Source of the DNA: Dromaius novaehollandiae
Lineage: Eukaryota > Chordata > Aves > Casuariiformes > Dromaiidae
Length of the DNA: 64,000 nt
Assembly (NCBI RefSeq): GCF_036370855.1
Contig: NC_088112.1
Span: 15,616,469 to 15,680,468 of the forward strand
Reading direction: 5' to 3'
The notes under the pieces are model-generated. The model searched no databases. It was not told the DNA's origin and saw only the letters and a program-made list of their open reading frames with translations. The stretch's first letter is position 1. Each line of letters opens with the position of its first letter. Below are positions 1-11,733 of this stretch, piece by piece. Position numbers and translations under genes: made by a program.

Positions 1-31
1 TGCTGCGTGCGCAGCTCCTCGTTGCGGCAGT
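1..31 (-). other. Possible partial exon at window edge
   Basis: On the minus strand a pyrimidine-rich tract ends in a good acceptor (CAG at 34-32). The 31 bases that follow are GC-rich and open in all frames; one frame reads CRNEELRTQ. The family was not recognised, and a stretch this short can be open by chance. It is listed only because the window cuts it off. Confidence 0.12.
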
Positions 32-3000
32 CTGCAGGGGTGTGGGGCTGGGGCAGAAACCTGGAGGGATGTCCCAGGTGAAGGGACAGAAGGAGAGGTG
101 CTTCAGGCGTGAGAGGAAGCCCAGAAAAACTCCCCAGAAAACCTTGCCTGAAAATTGGGGGTGGTGGTGATGCATTTTTTTGTTTTTATTTTGGTCAGGG
201 TGGAAGAGCTCTGAACGTACCAAAAAGGTTCTGCAGCAGGAGCCTGACTTCATTCAGATGTTCAGGTTTCCCTCACAATCCAGCAGAACCCCAGCTACAG
301 GCAAAACGACTCCACTTTCGGGGAAAGTATCCAGGTGAGCACGCAAGACCCACTTCTGCTTCAGAGACACAGCAGACACAGGAGCGGAACAGGGATATCG
401 GGGAAACCAAGCATGGGCAGCACAGCAAACTCCCAGTCCTGTTAAAAATGCCAAGTTTTGAAGTGAGGTTTTATATCTCAGCAACTACCCTCAAAGAATT
501 GCAGCAATTGAAGGGAATTTTTGGGGGCTGGCTGACATTTATACCTCTAGGCATCACGACCTGCCCATGCTGCAGCTGCCACGTCGGTCTAGCAGCGCTG
601 GAGCGTGTTTGGTCATGGTAGGTAGCATCTGCTGCTTGTCCGGGGACCTGCCGTCTCACCTTTGAGGGACAGAAGTGAAGCAGACAGGCACAAACCGTAC
701 GAAGGGCTTGGTGCGCTGCACAGCAGCACAGAACCATAAAGACCCTGCATCCCACTAAAACATTTCCGTAAGATTCCCGTTCTGGGGGAATTGCACCATT
801 ACAGATATGGAGGCAAAGCAATACATTAGGCTGACACACACCCCCAGCAGGGCCCTACATACTTGCAGACAGGCGCACATGCCCCCTGGCTATTCTCAGC
901 CCTGCCGGCCCAGCCTGGCTCGCTCGGGACCACTTGGCACGCGATAGCAGCCGCACACATTTGGCAGAGACATTTTTAGAAGCTTCCGAGCTATGAATTC
1001 ACCCTTCCATTTCGGTAAAGCCACTTATGCAGAAAGCATTTCCGAGGGGGATGCTGAAATATGTGCTGAATTTCTCCACGATTCTTTGAAAGAAAATCAA
1101 AAAAAAAAAAGAAATAAAAAGAAAAAAGGAAAACTCCACTCCTCATTTATTTTCCTACAGAGAATCTTCCTGTAATATTTCCACACCTGCCAACACTATA
1201 ACCAGTGTCAGATAATTACAAATCAAGTAAAATAAGTCTCTTCAGCCCAGTTATGCCGAACGTTAAAATCATTTCCATTTCTTTCCTTCAGGGTCACGTT
1301 TAATTGCAACCACTGCAAGGTGACCTTACTTGAAAACACACATCCAAGGCAGGTCTTAGAGAGCTGCCTTCATGCTGAACCTTTCGGGGACCTACAGAGG
1401 AGGCGCCCCAGGCACGCGGTGCCCCCCAACACGAGGTGCAAACCCCCAGCAGCAAGAAGAGAAGCTGGTCAGACACGTCCACCACATGGAAGTCACCTGT
1501 TTCCAAGCACCTGCGGTCAAGGGGATGAGGCAGCTTTCCCCGGCAGCCCTCGCGGAGCAGCGGCACAGCGCCGGCTTGGCAACAACCACCCTTGGCTCAT
1601 GGAGGACCACGGAGGTGTTTACTTCAGTGTCCCCTGCACATCCCCCCCAGAAACGTGGACAAATTTTTTTTAAATTGTGCAATTAGCCTTCTATGTTTTG
1701 AAACTGGAGCAGAAATCCTGAGTTTTTGCCCCCCACTCTCAGTCTACACGTTGTGATCAGAGGCTCCTATGGGCCAGGATCACATCTTCTTAGCCATCTA
1801 CAAACCACCGTGTGCTGGCAACAAGAATAACTATCCAACAGCACTGATGAGGATAGGCTTAACTTGCACCCAGACCCCCTTTCCACAGATGTTCAGAAAT
1901 AAAAGTTATCTCAGCAGGTTGGAAGCCACAGAGAGGATCTGAAGCCAATTCTCACAAACCAGCAAACTTTGTAGTAAGTTACTCTTAAATCAGCAGAGCC
2001 ATCACAACTGGCCCCATCCTCATCCTAACCTGTCCCAGCCGCACAGCAAAACACCTTTCCTCCTTTGAGCAGCTCTTGCCGTGGGTACAGCTGGGAGCAC
2101 ACACAGGCAGCTATGAAGTCCCTCTGACGAGTGTGAATTCGTTAATGCACTCATTGATTGCCACCAGCTGCCTGTCTCAGCCCCCTGAACTCCAGGGCAG
2201 GTAGATTTTGGTTTCTTTCTTGCTTACAGTAGTTGCTTGCTGCTGTTTTTAAAGAAGCATTATGCTTTGAAGGAAAAAAAATCGTTTTACTGCAACCATT
2301 TTCCACCATCGAGCCCCACTTTCAACATACAGTACCTGCCGCTGGTGGCCAGGGCACGAGGAAGAGCGAGAGCCCCACGGAGGCAGGAGGGCTCCTGCTC
2401 TGCTTTCACTTGTGTGTGAGCAGTAATGCTGCCCACAGGCACCTTTATATGCTGGTAACGTGCCCAAGCACCAGCTCATCAAAGCACCAAAACTAGTGGA
2501 GTGTTTAGGCATCTAAAATAGGGCTGAATGGGGTTGAGGTGCCTGTGCTCAGAAATTGTACCTTAAAAGGAGACAATGACCCTCCTCAGCTGCGGCCCAG
2601 CACTGAATATGTCCCCATTAGCCCCCTTCTTTTTACTTTAAAGCTCCCTAAACACCTCTTGTTTCTGGCTTGCCTCAGCACTGGGTCATGCCCGAGCCCA
2701 GTGAGTGGAGGCCACCTTCTTATTTTCTGTGATAGGTTTCGCTACACTTGTCAGAGCGCACCTGTACGGTGAAGCACCTTAGAAAATGCTACTCTCTTTC
2801 AAATACATCATTGTGGTGCCAGTTTCTACCTTCCACATCACAAAACTCAGGGGTACAACAAGAGGCTGAGATACACTGTCCTGTGCAGTTCAAACCCCAC
2901 CTTCACCCTCAGAGGTGGTCACCAGAGCGACCGGGCTGCCCAGACAGTGGCACCCTCCCAGAAGGCAGAAAATGCAAATAAACACTGCCAGTATCACACA

Positions 3001-5540
3001 TGAAAAGACAGGTACGACGCCCTCCCTGCAGTACTGATCCCACTCGGATACAGGAAAGATTAGATGCAGACATCTACCTTTGAGACAGGAGCTAGATCTG
3101 CAGGCAGTTGACACCAGCCCACAAGGCCATCTGAGCCCAGCTACCTCCTCCACCTTCCCCAGGTGCAGCCACATGCCCAGCCAAGGCCCCACCAAATCAC
3201 CTGTCTTACCCCCAAGAAGAAATAACCTCTCACCAGGTGGTCTCATCACCTCCACTGGTTGTGTTCAGGTCTGCAGGCTGTAGGGGTCTGGGGGAATTCA
3301 CATCACTTGTGGAAGGGAGCAGCTCTCAGACCAAGTGCTGTAAAAGGACCTGCTGGGGCCTGGGGAAGGTTCCTGCTCTTCCTCTCTCCCAAAAGGTCCA
3401 GTTGTTCTCAGCCTTTTTTCACTTATTTCCCTTGCCTCTTAGGACTGTAAATTTAAAGTCAGTTTATGCAGAGAAGGTAGTGGTGTTTACAAAGGACTTT
3501 TTTTTTTTTAAATGAAATCCTGATGTGACAGAAAATGAACATTGTAGGGAAGATCCTTGACAGTTTTTTTTTGTTCTTGGAGTTTCCAGCCAGTCCAGGT
3601 CTGAAAGCTAAAATTTCAGTAACAAGATGAGAGCAGAGCAAAAAACAAGACATTCAGCAAAAGATCTTTTTTTCCCTAAATTGCTACATTACAATCCCCA
3701 TTCAAAAAGACCATTCCTTTAAAATAAAATTCACTGAAATACACACCATTGTGAGAAGGCTTCTTCTGTTTTAGGGTCCATCTATATTCTGAATGGAGCA
3801 CATAGCAAAGATAAAGCAAGTGAAACTTCCTGCAGGCAGTTGTACTGCATCACTGCTACAGCATAGCTGTATCATCTGCTTAGCGTTCCAGCATCCCAGA
3901 GATTAGCGGAGACCTATTTTTATATCACATCCACATGAGGGAGGAAATATTGAACCAGCTAGTATTTTGACCACAGGCAGGTTCTGCATTTCAAAAAGAC
4001 AAGCCTGTTTTCCTCAAAGATAGCTGAATAAGCAAAACAAGGCTGCTACAGCTGGCCTAGAAACAGTAGTCTGCAAAAGGAAATGTTATTGATACATCCC
4101 TCTCCTTCATCAGCAGTCTGCCCATCAGAAACACGCTCTTGAAGTGAGTATCTTGGAGTGAGACTTCTGTTAATTTTTAGAAAGTACAAACATGTCAACT
4201 TTCTGTAACAGCTTTTCTTAAAGAGAGTAATTCCCCTTTTATTCAACAACGTAGCAGGCACATTCTCAGTTTATTTCAGTCTCTGTGTAATGCTACATCT
4301 CAGGGGAGTCAAGGAGGAAGGCTGCACTCAAATGCCGTGAATAAACGTAACAGAAAAAGCCCCATCCATTCGCTCTCATCTGGGTATTACAGGACTTCCA
4401 GAGCAAGAGAAAGCTAGTGACACGTATGCACTACTGCCCTCTGCGGGACTCAGCAGCCACGCTGGGAGCTTTCCTGGTCCCTTCATGCTACGCCAGAAGG
4501 AACGGCACAGACACCTCAACTCTTCAGGCAAAGGCCTCGATTTTTGGAGCTAGATTAAAGATTCCAAATTTATTGTTTAGGTACACAGTAACCGAATCAC
4601 CCCTCAACTGTCCCACGCACTGGTTTGGATTATTACTGTCTGCTACTATTTAATTCATTTAACCAAGCTTCTGCTTGTAGCAGCAGCTGGCAAAATGCTA
4701 AATTGTGCCCACTGACAAGATCTGGTAAATGAGTATTACGAGGACAAGATAATCCCCTGGAGGTAGCGTCATCTCTTCTCTCCAAACATGCTAGTGGGAA
4801 CCTAAACAACACAGAAAATATAGCCTCAAATTCCACGTAAATTTAAATACTGTCGTTTACCTGGTGACGTTTCTTTGGATCTGTGTAGGAATGCCTTTAA
4901 AAAAATTACTTCTCATTACTAATTGAGAATATTTTTAACCATCCTGTGAGAATGTCATAAACAGAATGCCAACTTCACCAGTCAACTCCGAAGAAGCAAT
5001 GAAACAATATTCCTAGGAGAAGGCAACATCAGTTTTAAGAACACTGCAGTCCATTTTTAGTACTTGCAAGGTGCTACCTGAGTGTGGCATGTTATTATTT
5101 AGGCTATTAAAGCAAACAGGCACTCATTACTAGAACACAAAAGGTAGGCAAAGCAATCATTGCAAAAGATTTTACTAACTGCAGAAAGGCCAACTGTATA
5201 AATACAAAAAGATTTCAAATGTGCAACTTGTATTTTGCAAATATGAAGTGCTAAGTGGAATTTTATAAAAAAGCACCAAAAAAGACTAACAGTTTTAACA
5301 GACTGAAAGTGTAATTTTCATAAATATATTGTATGAATTAATAGTAACAAATGAGGTTTCCATTTTTCCTTTGGTCAGAGCCTTCCAAGGCCAGGCCTGA
5401 ACGGAGCCAGACTACATGTGTGCTACAATCTTAGAAAAACCATTCCAGAAGCACCCACTGTTACAAGGGTTAAACAGAACTTACAGAAGTTATCCAGGCT
5501 CTCTCAGCCCACTGTAATTTTTTTTAAACAAAACTCAGTT
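1..5540. other. Intergenic region downstream of BNIP1
   Basis: No gene could be supported here. The open frames on both strands are short, lack homology that I recognise and have no consistent splice partners. The sequence is moderately GC-rich at first and AT-rich towards BNIP1. In human the next gene beyond BNIP1 is NKX2-5, but nothing in this stretch matches its homeodomain or its C-terminus. One possible exon edge on the minus strand is listed separately for bases 1-31. Confidence 0.6.
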
Positions 5541-5544
5541 TATG

Positions 5545-5995
5545 TGGATACAATAAATAGTTTATTAGTGGAATGTACATGAGTTTCTCTCCCATCCTTC
5601 TTCTGGTTCTCAGCACCTTACAGTTACATACAGATGTTAATGCAACTTCTAGTCCAAGCCAAGGGCAAAAGTTCACTTCATGGCAAAATGGAAGAAAGGC
5701 AGAAAGTTAAGATTGGCACCTCTGAGTGCCTAGTTCATGAGGTGTTTGTCCGGTTCCCCAAATCTGCAGCAGATGGGTGTTTCTTCTTTCCATACCTCGA
5801 TCTAACTGCTCCTCCCTGACCTGTGCTCATTTAAGTTCTTCTTAGGCAGATCCCATACTCCATTTAGACAGTATAAAGTCATGCCTGCTCTAATACTCTT
5901 TCAGCTATTGCCATATCCCTTTCACAGTAAGCCTTACCATTACTGCACCATCTCTTCCTGATATTTCATAGTAGTTCAGTAAGAGCTTTGGAATT
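5545..5995 (-). other. BNIP1: BNIP1 3' UTR
   Basis: This non-coding stretch runs from the BNIP1 stop codon to just beyond the AATAAA at 5566-5561. Its length of about 450 bases follows from choosing that signal. No further structure was recognised in it. Confidence 0.55.
5561..5566 (-). promoter_or_regulatory. BNIP1: BNIP1 poly(A) signal AATAAA
   Basis: TTTATT on the plus strand reads AATAAA on the minus strand, about 430 bases downstream of the BNIP1 stop codon. It is the first canonical signal after the stop that suits a compact 3' UTR. Cleavage would fall near 5540-5550. Confidence 0.6.
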
Positions 5996-6192
5996 TTACA
6001 AAAATGGGAAGAGTCTTTTCTTCAAAATATAGAGCACAGTGGCCAGGAATAAGGCAAGGGCGAGAAAGATGAGAAGCTTGTCTGTCAGTTCCCTGCGGTT
6101 GTACTTTGTTATTAGCTTTCTTCCCAACTGAATTGTCCCAGACATAGACTTAAATTCTTCATTTGCTTCCAGGATGGTTCGTGAAGAATTGG
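5996..6192 (-). CDS. BNIP1: BNIP1 coding exon 6 (end of SNARE helix, tail anchor, stop)
   Basis: The acceptor is TTTCAG, then the exon reads ANSSRTILEANEEFKSMSG and continues through TIQLGRKLITKYNRRELTDK. The hydrophobic anchor and KKRLFPFL precede TAA at 5998-5996. The exon is 197 bases long and begins with the last two bases of a split alanine codon. Confidence 0.95.
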
Positions 6193-9100
6193 CTGAAATG
6201 AGGAAAAAAAAATTTCAGCTGGCTGCACTTCAGAAATACCTGACAAATGAAATAAGCACACAATATTTGTCAATGCAGATAGTGCCAGTGAGATCCCTGC
6301 GAGTCAGACCGACTTATGGGTAAGACAAATGCACACTGTGTTCTTGCAGAATCTTTCACCACTCAGTAGTCCTGATGTGCCAAGAAAAAAAGCAAAGCAA
6401 AATAAAAGTACTGCATGGATTAAAGTTCCCATGTTCTGTTACCAAATCTTTAATTTTTTAGGTTACTTGATCAAATCTAGTTCACATCTTTTATGAAGTC
6501 GGTGGTACTTGAGAGCTCTTTAGAAGCTGAGTGAAATAAGAACAGAGCGAGAACCACTAATTTAAGGGAAAGAAACCACCTTCACAATCAGCATCGGTTT
6601 TAGCAGCAGCAAGGCAGGTCAGCATCTGAATATATTCATTCCACAACTGGAACTCTCGTCCCAAGCCAGAGCTGTAAATTAGTGTGTTTTGGGGGCTCTA
6701 CAGAGAGTGAAAAGGCAGCAAGAACAGTACGAGCCCCTTAATTGTTTGGTTCAAGCCATTTAAATATTTTTTTTTACTGTTAACATTTTGACAAGTACAA
6801 CTTACAGTTCTTTTGATTTTTCCAAGTCAACAAGATGAAATCAACTAGCGGAAAAACATATTAACTGGTGTCAACTAAAGAGAGAATTTGAGAATATGCC
6901 AAAACAGCGCCATGGAGTATGGATCCCTGCCAATTTCATTTTCTTAAAATAAAACAAAACAAAACAAACACCCATTTCCCCCCCCGCCCAACAAAACAAA
7001 AATTCCCAGCTTTCCTGCTTTCAAATTACCAAATGACAAAAAGCAAAACCCCAGGAATCCCTTCTGTCTTGCATTACAGAATGCATATCCTGAACTGAAA
7101 TGAATGCAGGCGTATCACTCTACTGGACTGAACGACTAACGAAAGGTCAAACTCCAAGTATGTTGTCTTGTTCACAGAGACAAGTATAGTAGAAATACTT
7201 ATGCAAAGTTTTTGCAAACCATGACATCCCATTTTAAAGATTTTGATTTTGAATATTTAAATATTTCCAAAAATAGAAAACCCATTTTTTCCCGTTGTTA
7301 ATGATAAAGCAGAGCTTCCCTGCTTCACAGCTGCATATATTCACTGCATCCTGAGAAAGGAGTTGCTCTAAAAAAGGACAACTCTAACTACTGACTTAGA
7401 ATCCACAGCTGGGTTTCGTAAATGACTTTTGATAGTTCTTTCCTTGATAAACTCCAAGTGCTGTTCAGCCAGAAACAGGGTGACAAAGTGACTGCCAAAC
7501 TGTCTTTTTTAATGGGAGAAGAAACATGCTACTTTTGCATGAACAAACTGTGCCCAGCTGCCATCCTCAGATGGGGGTGGGGGGCTAGAAAACAAGGGGA
7601 GGAAGCTGCGTTATTTATCCTAGTCTTGAAACTATTTTCTCTTCTGCCCAAAAACACAGCTAGTAAGAGGCCCAAGCAACGCAGATCTAACTTCTAAATG
7701 GTTCATGAATCACCCATTCTGACAGGCCACTTGATTTATGATATTGTCTTAGGAGTCTAAGCCAAAGAACAGGGCAAAATCTTGGTTTCACAGTCTTCGA
7801 TGCACTGCTGACAGAGCAAGCGACCCTAGGTTCAAGTCACTTGATCTCCCCATCTCTTAGTCATCCCAGCTGGAGACTGGGTAAAAACAGTCTTCCGTCC
7901 ATACTAAGTTTCCTCTATGTGCAAACTTGTACCTATGCTTTTATTGTCTTTTCTATTGCCACAGGCCTGCCAGGACAAGAGCACAGAGTAACAGCAAACA
8001 CACTCCTCACATTGCATGAAGTCACATTGCTTTTACACTTTTCTGTGAAACTAAAACAAGAGCTCTTCTTCCTGCCCCCTCTTGTTTACTTCAGAGCTGA
8101 GAAGACACATCATGAAACAGAAAGACAGTCCAGCAAACAGTTCCAGGCAATGTGCCATTAATACTTTCTGCTTCTATCCAAGTGTTAGAGGAGTTCTGCT
8201 GGACAGTCCTTTAATTATCATCCTAGTAAGCTCAGGATTAACAACACAGCTTTCCACTGTGCTCCACACCTTGACAGTTTGCCTCTCCCCACCTTAACAG
8301 AACTAGTGAAAGACACTTCAATCATTCAATCCATAACCAAACACCCAAATTACGCCTGTACCTAGGGTTTGCACAGTCTCCTCACTCCGCTGGACTTGCT
8401 GGGACATCATCCTGCTAATGCCCATCAGACTCTCCGTGATGTTACTTGCACTCTCTGCCAGACTCTCCTTTGTAGTCTTTCTGAAAAAGGAAGGGAAAAA
8501 TAGAGGAGGAAGGAATAAAATTATGTCTCTGGGTACTGCAGAAAAGTGCTGCTGACAGGGAGCTAAGAATAGAGCTTGGCACCACACGTTTCTGCCAACA
8601 TACAAAAGATAGAAACAAGTTTTATTACTGCACGAGAAACTAAGATTAAGGTGTGGATTCATTATCGTCACTAAACGCTAAGAATCACAAAAGGTTAAAG
8701 TCATGAGCCAAAACAACTGTTACGCAGTGGCTCACGGTCTCATGGAGGCTGGTATTTCACTGGTTATTAATCCTTGACCATACAGCTTCATATGTGGCAC
8801 AAAAGCGTTGATACCGCTTTGTTATATTGGATTTCTGCTGCTTCACAATAAGCCAACTTTTCGATACACAAGTTATATAAACTTAATCCAGTTCTGCATG
8901 CAAAAACAGACTGAAAAATGATCTGTTACTTGTTTATGAATCTGATGGGATTTAATGTAAAAAGCTGTCAGAACTACTACGAAGGCTTTCTTATCCCCTT
9001 TTCTAAGTAGATAGGCCGACACCAAAAAACCCTACAATTATTACAATCCTTAACAGTTTAAAATCTACACAAAAGCTAAATGCACTCATAAAAGAAAATC

Positions 9101-10456
9101 TGTCCAAATACAATCAGATAACTTAAAAACATTACATCTTCCCCTTTTAAAACCAGGGAATACCACATCTACTGTTCAGATCTGTTATAAAGTCATAAGG
9201 GGGAACAGTTTAGTACCTTTGTCTTAAGGTGTCTCTTCCCTGCAGCAGCTGATCTTTCTCGGAGTTGTCAATAGCAATTTTGCAGGCTAGATTTGCCTTT
9301 CTCCAAGCTGCCTGATTGCTGAAATCACAAAAGCGCGACGTTGTACATAACACGATTGTAACACTTGCCTAACTAAAACAAGGTTTTTTCACAAAGAAAC
9401 TGCCATAACTGAGCACCCTATGGACATACATGAACTATCTCTACATCACACCACAGAATAACCATGCGCCGTTCCCTCCAGTCACCACTTCTCCTGAGTG
9501 TATCTTTTAGGGAGCAGGGGGTGAAAGATGTTGTACTAGCTGTCAAAAATGGGGCTCTCAAGCCCCCGCCTCACGCATTCAACCTTGTGCGCTGCTCCAA
9601 GGGGATCCAACTCAACAGACCATGACTAGCGTCACGGACAGGAGAGAAGGAACGAGGAGGACAAAGTCCTACCCCTCCGTCACCGAGCTGGGCAAAACAG
9701 CTTGGCGTCAGTGACCACGTTTGCAAAATAGGACCTGAAAGATGCTGCACACGTCAGGTACCTCTAAACTCACCTCACCGCTGAGAGGGGAGCTGCAAGG
9801 AGCATCTGCTGCCCAACCTACCTGAGCATTTGCTTTTTATGGTTTTCCACTTCTTGGAGCCAGGCTTGTTTCTCCGATTCTTTATCTTGCTCCTTTGCCA
9901 TCTGTTCAAGCTCCTTTGATGGAAAGCAGAAACACGGAAATCTCACCAACCGCTGTCACCATCTGCGAGCTCTCCCCCCCCACCCCCGCTGAGGGAAGGC
10001 GCTACCACCAAAATTCATCCAGTAAATCAGCGCCGCAGCCCCACCGCGCACACGGGGCTCCCTAAACCCCTGCGGCTCTTCCTGGGGGGGCCGCAAACGC
10101 CCCCCGAGCAGCCCGCGGCGCCTCGGAGGTGGCTGAGAGGCCGCGGGGGGCCGGGAGGGCCGGGGGGACCGGGGGGCCTCACCTGGAGGCGGCCGCGGAG
10201 CTGCTGGAACTTCTCCTTCACGGCGGCGTTGAGCTCCGTGAGGGCGCTCAGCGGCCCCGGGCAGTCCCGGATGTCCTGGAAGGCAACGGCGCGGTCAGCG
10301 GGGCCCGGCCCAGAGCGGAGGGCAGGGGAGGGGAGCGGGGGCTGCCCGTCGGGCGGGCGGCGCTACCTGCACGGCCGCCTTGATCTCCAGGTCGAACCAG
10401 ACGATCTCCTGGTTGCAGACCCGCAGCGGCACCAAGGCCGCCGCCGCCGCCGCCAT
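5996..10456 (-). CDS. BNIP1: BNIP1 / SEC20, ER Qb-SNARE, six coding exons
   Basis: This gene encodes the ER-membrane SNARE BNIP1 (Sec20). In known biology it forms the syntaxin-18 complex for Golgi-to-ER retrograde fusion and also carries a BH3-like segment. The six coding exons are 10456-10367, 10275-10183, 9913-9822, 9318-9217, 8480-8362 and 6192-5996. They join in phase to 230 codons plus TAA, against 228 residues in human. The N-terminal coiled region spans about residues 30-125. The SNARE helix (KTTKESLAESASNITESLMG onwards) covers about 127-195. A single tail anchor (LLIFLALALFLATVLYIL) lies at 205-222, followed by KKRLFPFL. The N-terminus carries six alanines in place of human MAAPQDVHV. 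The start codon lies in a YY1-type motif inside a CpG island. All splice sites are GT-AG and no break was seen. Confidence 0.95.
6193..8361 (-). other. BNIP1: BNIP1 intron 5
   Basis: This is a 2.2-kb AT-rich intron. It contains an (AAAAC)n tract at 6946-6970, followed by a short C run. No coding exon or RNA gene was recognised in it. Confidence 0.85.
6946..6970. repeat. (AAAAC)n simple repeat
   Basis: AAAAC units in tandem are followed by a separate C8 run about ten bases later. This is a common low-complexity intronic repeat. Confidence 0.8.
8362..8480 (-). CDS. BNIP1: BNIP1 coding exon 5 (SNARE region)
   Basis: The acceptor is TTTTTCAG and the donor is CTAG/GTACAG. The 119-base exon encodes KTTKESLAESASNITESL and MGISRMMSQQVQRSEETVQTL, which closely matches the human SNARE segment. 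Confidence 0.95.
8481..9216 (-). other. BNIP1: BNIP1 intron 4
   Basis: This is a 736-base AT-rich intron in which nothing further was recognised. Confidence 0.85.
9217..9318 (-). CDS. BNIP1: BNIP1 coding exon 4
   Basis: This 102-base exon encodes NQAAWRKANLACKIAIDNSE and KDQLLQGRDTLRQ between an ATTTCAG acceptor and an AAAG/GTACTA donor. It aligns with human NQASWRKANLTCKIAIDNLE. Confidence 0.95.
9319..9821 (-). other. BNIP1: BNIP1 intron 3
   Basis: This is a 503-base intron with no repeat or RNA gene recognised. Confidence 0.85.
9822..9913 (-). CDS. BNIP1: BNIP1 coding exon 3
   Basis: This 92-base exon encodes ELEQMAKEQDKESEKQAWLQ and EVENHKKQML. The donor is CTCAG/GTAGG. The acceptor reads ATCAAAG, which is weaker than the consensus, but the reading phase and homology fix it. 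Confidence 0.93.
10145..10176 (+). repeat. G-run cluster (G-quadruplex motif)
   Basis: Five runs of three to six G are separated by loops of one to three bases on the plus strand, the template strand of BNIP1. The cluster starts just inside intron 2, seven bases from the exon 2 donor. Confidence 0.7.
10183..10275 (-). CDS. BNIP1: BNIP1 coding exon 2
   Basis: This 93-base, phase-0 exon encodes DIRDCPGPLSALTELNAAVK and EKFQQLRGRLQ. It is flanked by TTCCAG and GTGAGG. A strong G-run cluster lies just past its donor on the opposite strand. Confidence 0.95.
10367..10456 (-). CDS. BNIP1: BNIP1 coding exon 1 with start codon
   Basis: This 90-base exon runs from ATG at 10456-10454 through the alanine run to VCNQEIVWFDLEIKAAVQ, ending at CAG/GTAGCG. 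The start is chosen because it directly precedes the conserved VCNQEIV motif at the same distance as in human. Confidence 0.94.
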
Positions 10457-10459
10457 CTT
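10449..10459 (-). promoter_or_regulatory. BNIP1: YY1-type motif over the BNIP1 start codon
   Basis: The minus strand reads AAGATGGCGGC, the classical YY1 consensus, and it includes the initiator ATG. YY1 sites placed just after the transcription start are a known feature of CpG-island housekeeping promoters. Transcription would then begin a few tens of bases upstream. Confidence 0.6.
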
Positions 10460-10770
10460 CAGAGGAGAGGCCGCACCGCCGCCGCCGCTGGGGCGCCGCC
10501 TGCCGGGGCGGCGGGGAGCGGGCGCGATGGCGGCACCGAGTCACTCCGCGCGGCCCGGGCGGGAGGCGGCTGCTCCGTCTCCGCGGAGTCGCTCCCAGCC
10601 GGCCGGGCAGCGGGAGCTCGGCCCTGCGGCCGCGCTGCGTGGCCTGCTGCAGCGCGGGAGCGATGCGGGACATCCCGCAGCCGCTGCAGGCCTGAGGCGT
10701 CCCGGGCAGCCGACCGGCTCGACTGCGGCGCCGGGAGGTTTCAGAGCCGCGGGGGGTGGCGCACGGGGAG

Positions 10771-11704
10771 CGGCTTCTCTTTTCCGTATTAATAATCCTT
10801 TGCGAAATGATTCCTGTCGCATTCCCTTTAATATCGCAGCTGCTACGACTGTAGTCACTTTGCAGCCAGCCTGGCCTGCCTTCGCGCGCTTCACCAGGGC
10901 GGAAAGGGTTGACTCCTTTTCCATGGTTGGGCCCTGCGAGGAGGACGACGAAGAGCCAGGCTGGCAAGGCTCAGGCAAAGCCCCCAGCGAAGGTGCTTCC
11001 CCACCTGTCACCCAGCAAAGCGTCAGGGGGTGGCGCGAGGGCACCCGTCACCCCCTTTCCGGCCCCGCAGACACTGTGCTGAATTTATTTAGGCCTCGAC
11101 TTTACAGTCTGTGACCCTCAGCAGCAGAGACTGCTGACAGTCCTGGTACGGTGAGGCTCTGGGAATAACAGAGCGCCATGGCCCTTTCGCTTTTATCTGC
11201 AAATGCCCCCCAGTTTGCTGTGTCTTCTCCCACTCCTGCCCTCCGCTCGCGCTGCATCACAAACTGAATTTACACCCAGTTCGCAGACGCTGGGGTTGGA
11301 GACGACTTCGGCGGCTGCTTCAGTAAGTCCGTAAAGTGACCTGCCCGTTTTCAGTGTGGGCTCTAGTGATAAAACACTCACCCGGCAGCTTTGCGAGTCA
11401 GCCGTTATTGCGAGCACTGCCTGGGAGAAGAAAGCGGGTCGTTTTCTTACCTAGCAGTGGCCCCTTCCAAAGGAAAACTGCAGCACAGCAGTGGGGACAC
11501 CGAAGGCCTTTCCTTCATCACAGTATGTTACTGTGCCCAGTCTGCAGAAAGGAAGCGCTTCAAGCTTCCTGCAACATTAGGCCAACATTTCTGGGAGGAA
11601 ACCCGAGTCGGGAGTTACAGTAGCTACGTCCTACTGCGCGCAAACACCACACCAAAGCGCTTAAGAGAGTACACCACCATTCAAGATCACGCACGCAACG
11701 ATTT
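10771..11704. other. Spacer between BNIP1 promoter and CREBRF 3' end
   Basis: About 0.9 kb of unique sequence with no supported gene. Its upper part (11641-11700) is GU-rich when read on the minus strand and probably serves as the downstream element of the CREBRF poly(A) site. Confidence 0.6.
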
Positions 11705-11727
11705 GAGACCATTTTTCCTCCACAATT

Positions 11728-11733
11728 TTTATT
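11728..11733 (-). promoter_or_regulatory. CREBRF: CREBRF poly(A) signal AATAAA
   Basis: AATAAA on the minus strand is followed within about 30-90 bases by GU-rich sequence (TGGTGGTGT and TTTGGTGTGGTGTT). That is the expected arrangement of signal and downstream element. The resulting 5.7-kb 3' UTR agrees with the very long 3' UTR known for mammalian CREBRF. Confidence 0.65.

Larger units (their letters stand above)
10030..10770. promoter_or_regulatory. BNIP1: CpG island / BNIP1 promoter
   Basis: This GC-rich, CpG-dense stretch covers BNIP1 exons 1 and 2 and about 300 bases upstream. Sequence on both sides returns to low CpG. The long open frames seen here on both strands are what high GC content produces, and none was accepted as a gene. 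Confidence 0.75.

Noticed and set aside
109-621. 170-residue plus-strand frame near the window start
   Set aside because: No homology was recognised, the composition is mixed, and there is no promoter or splice support.
10248-11114. Overlapping 167-244-residue frames around the BNIP1 promoter
   Set aside because: They overlap true BNIP1 exons in other frames and are low-complexity products of the CpG island.
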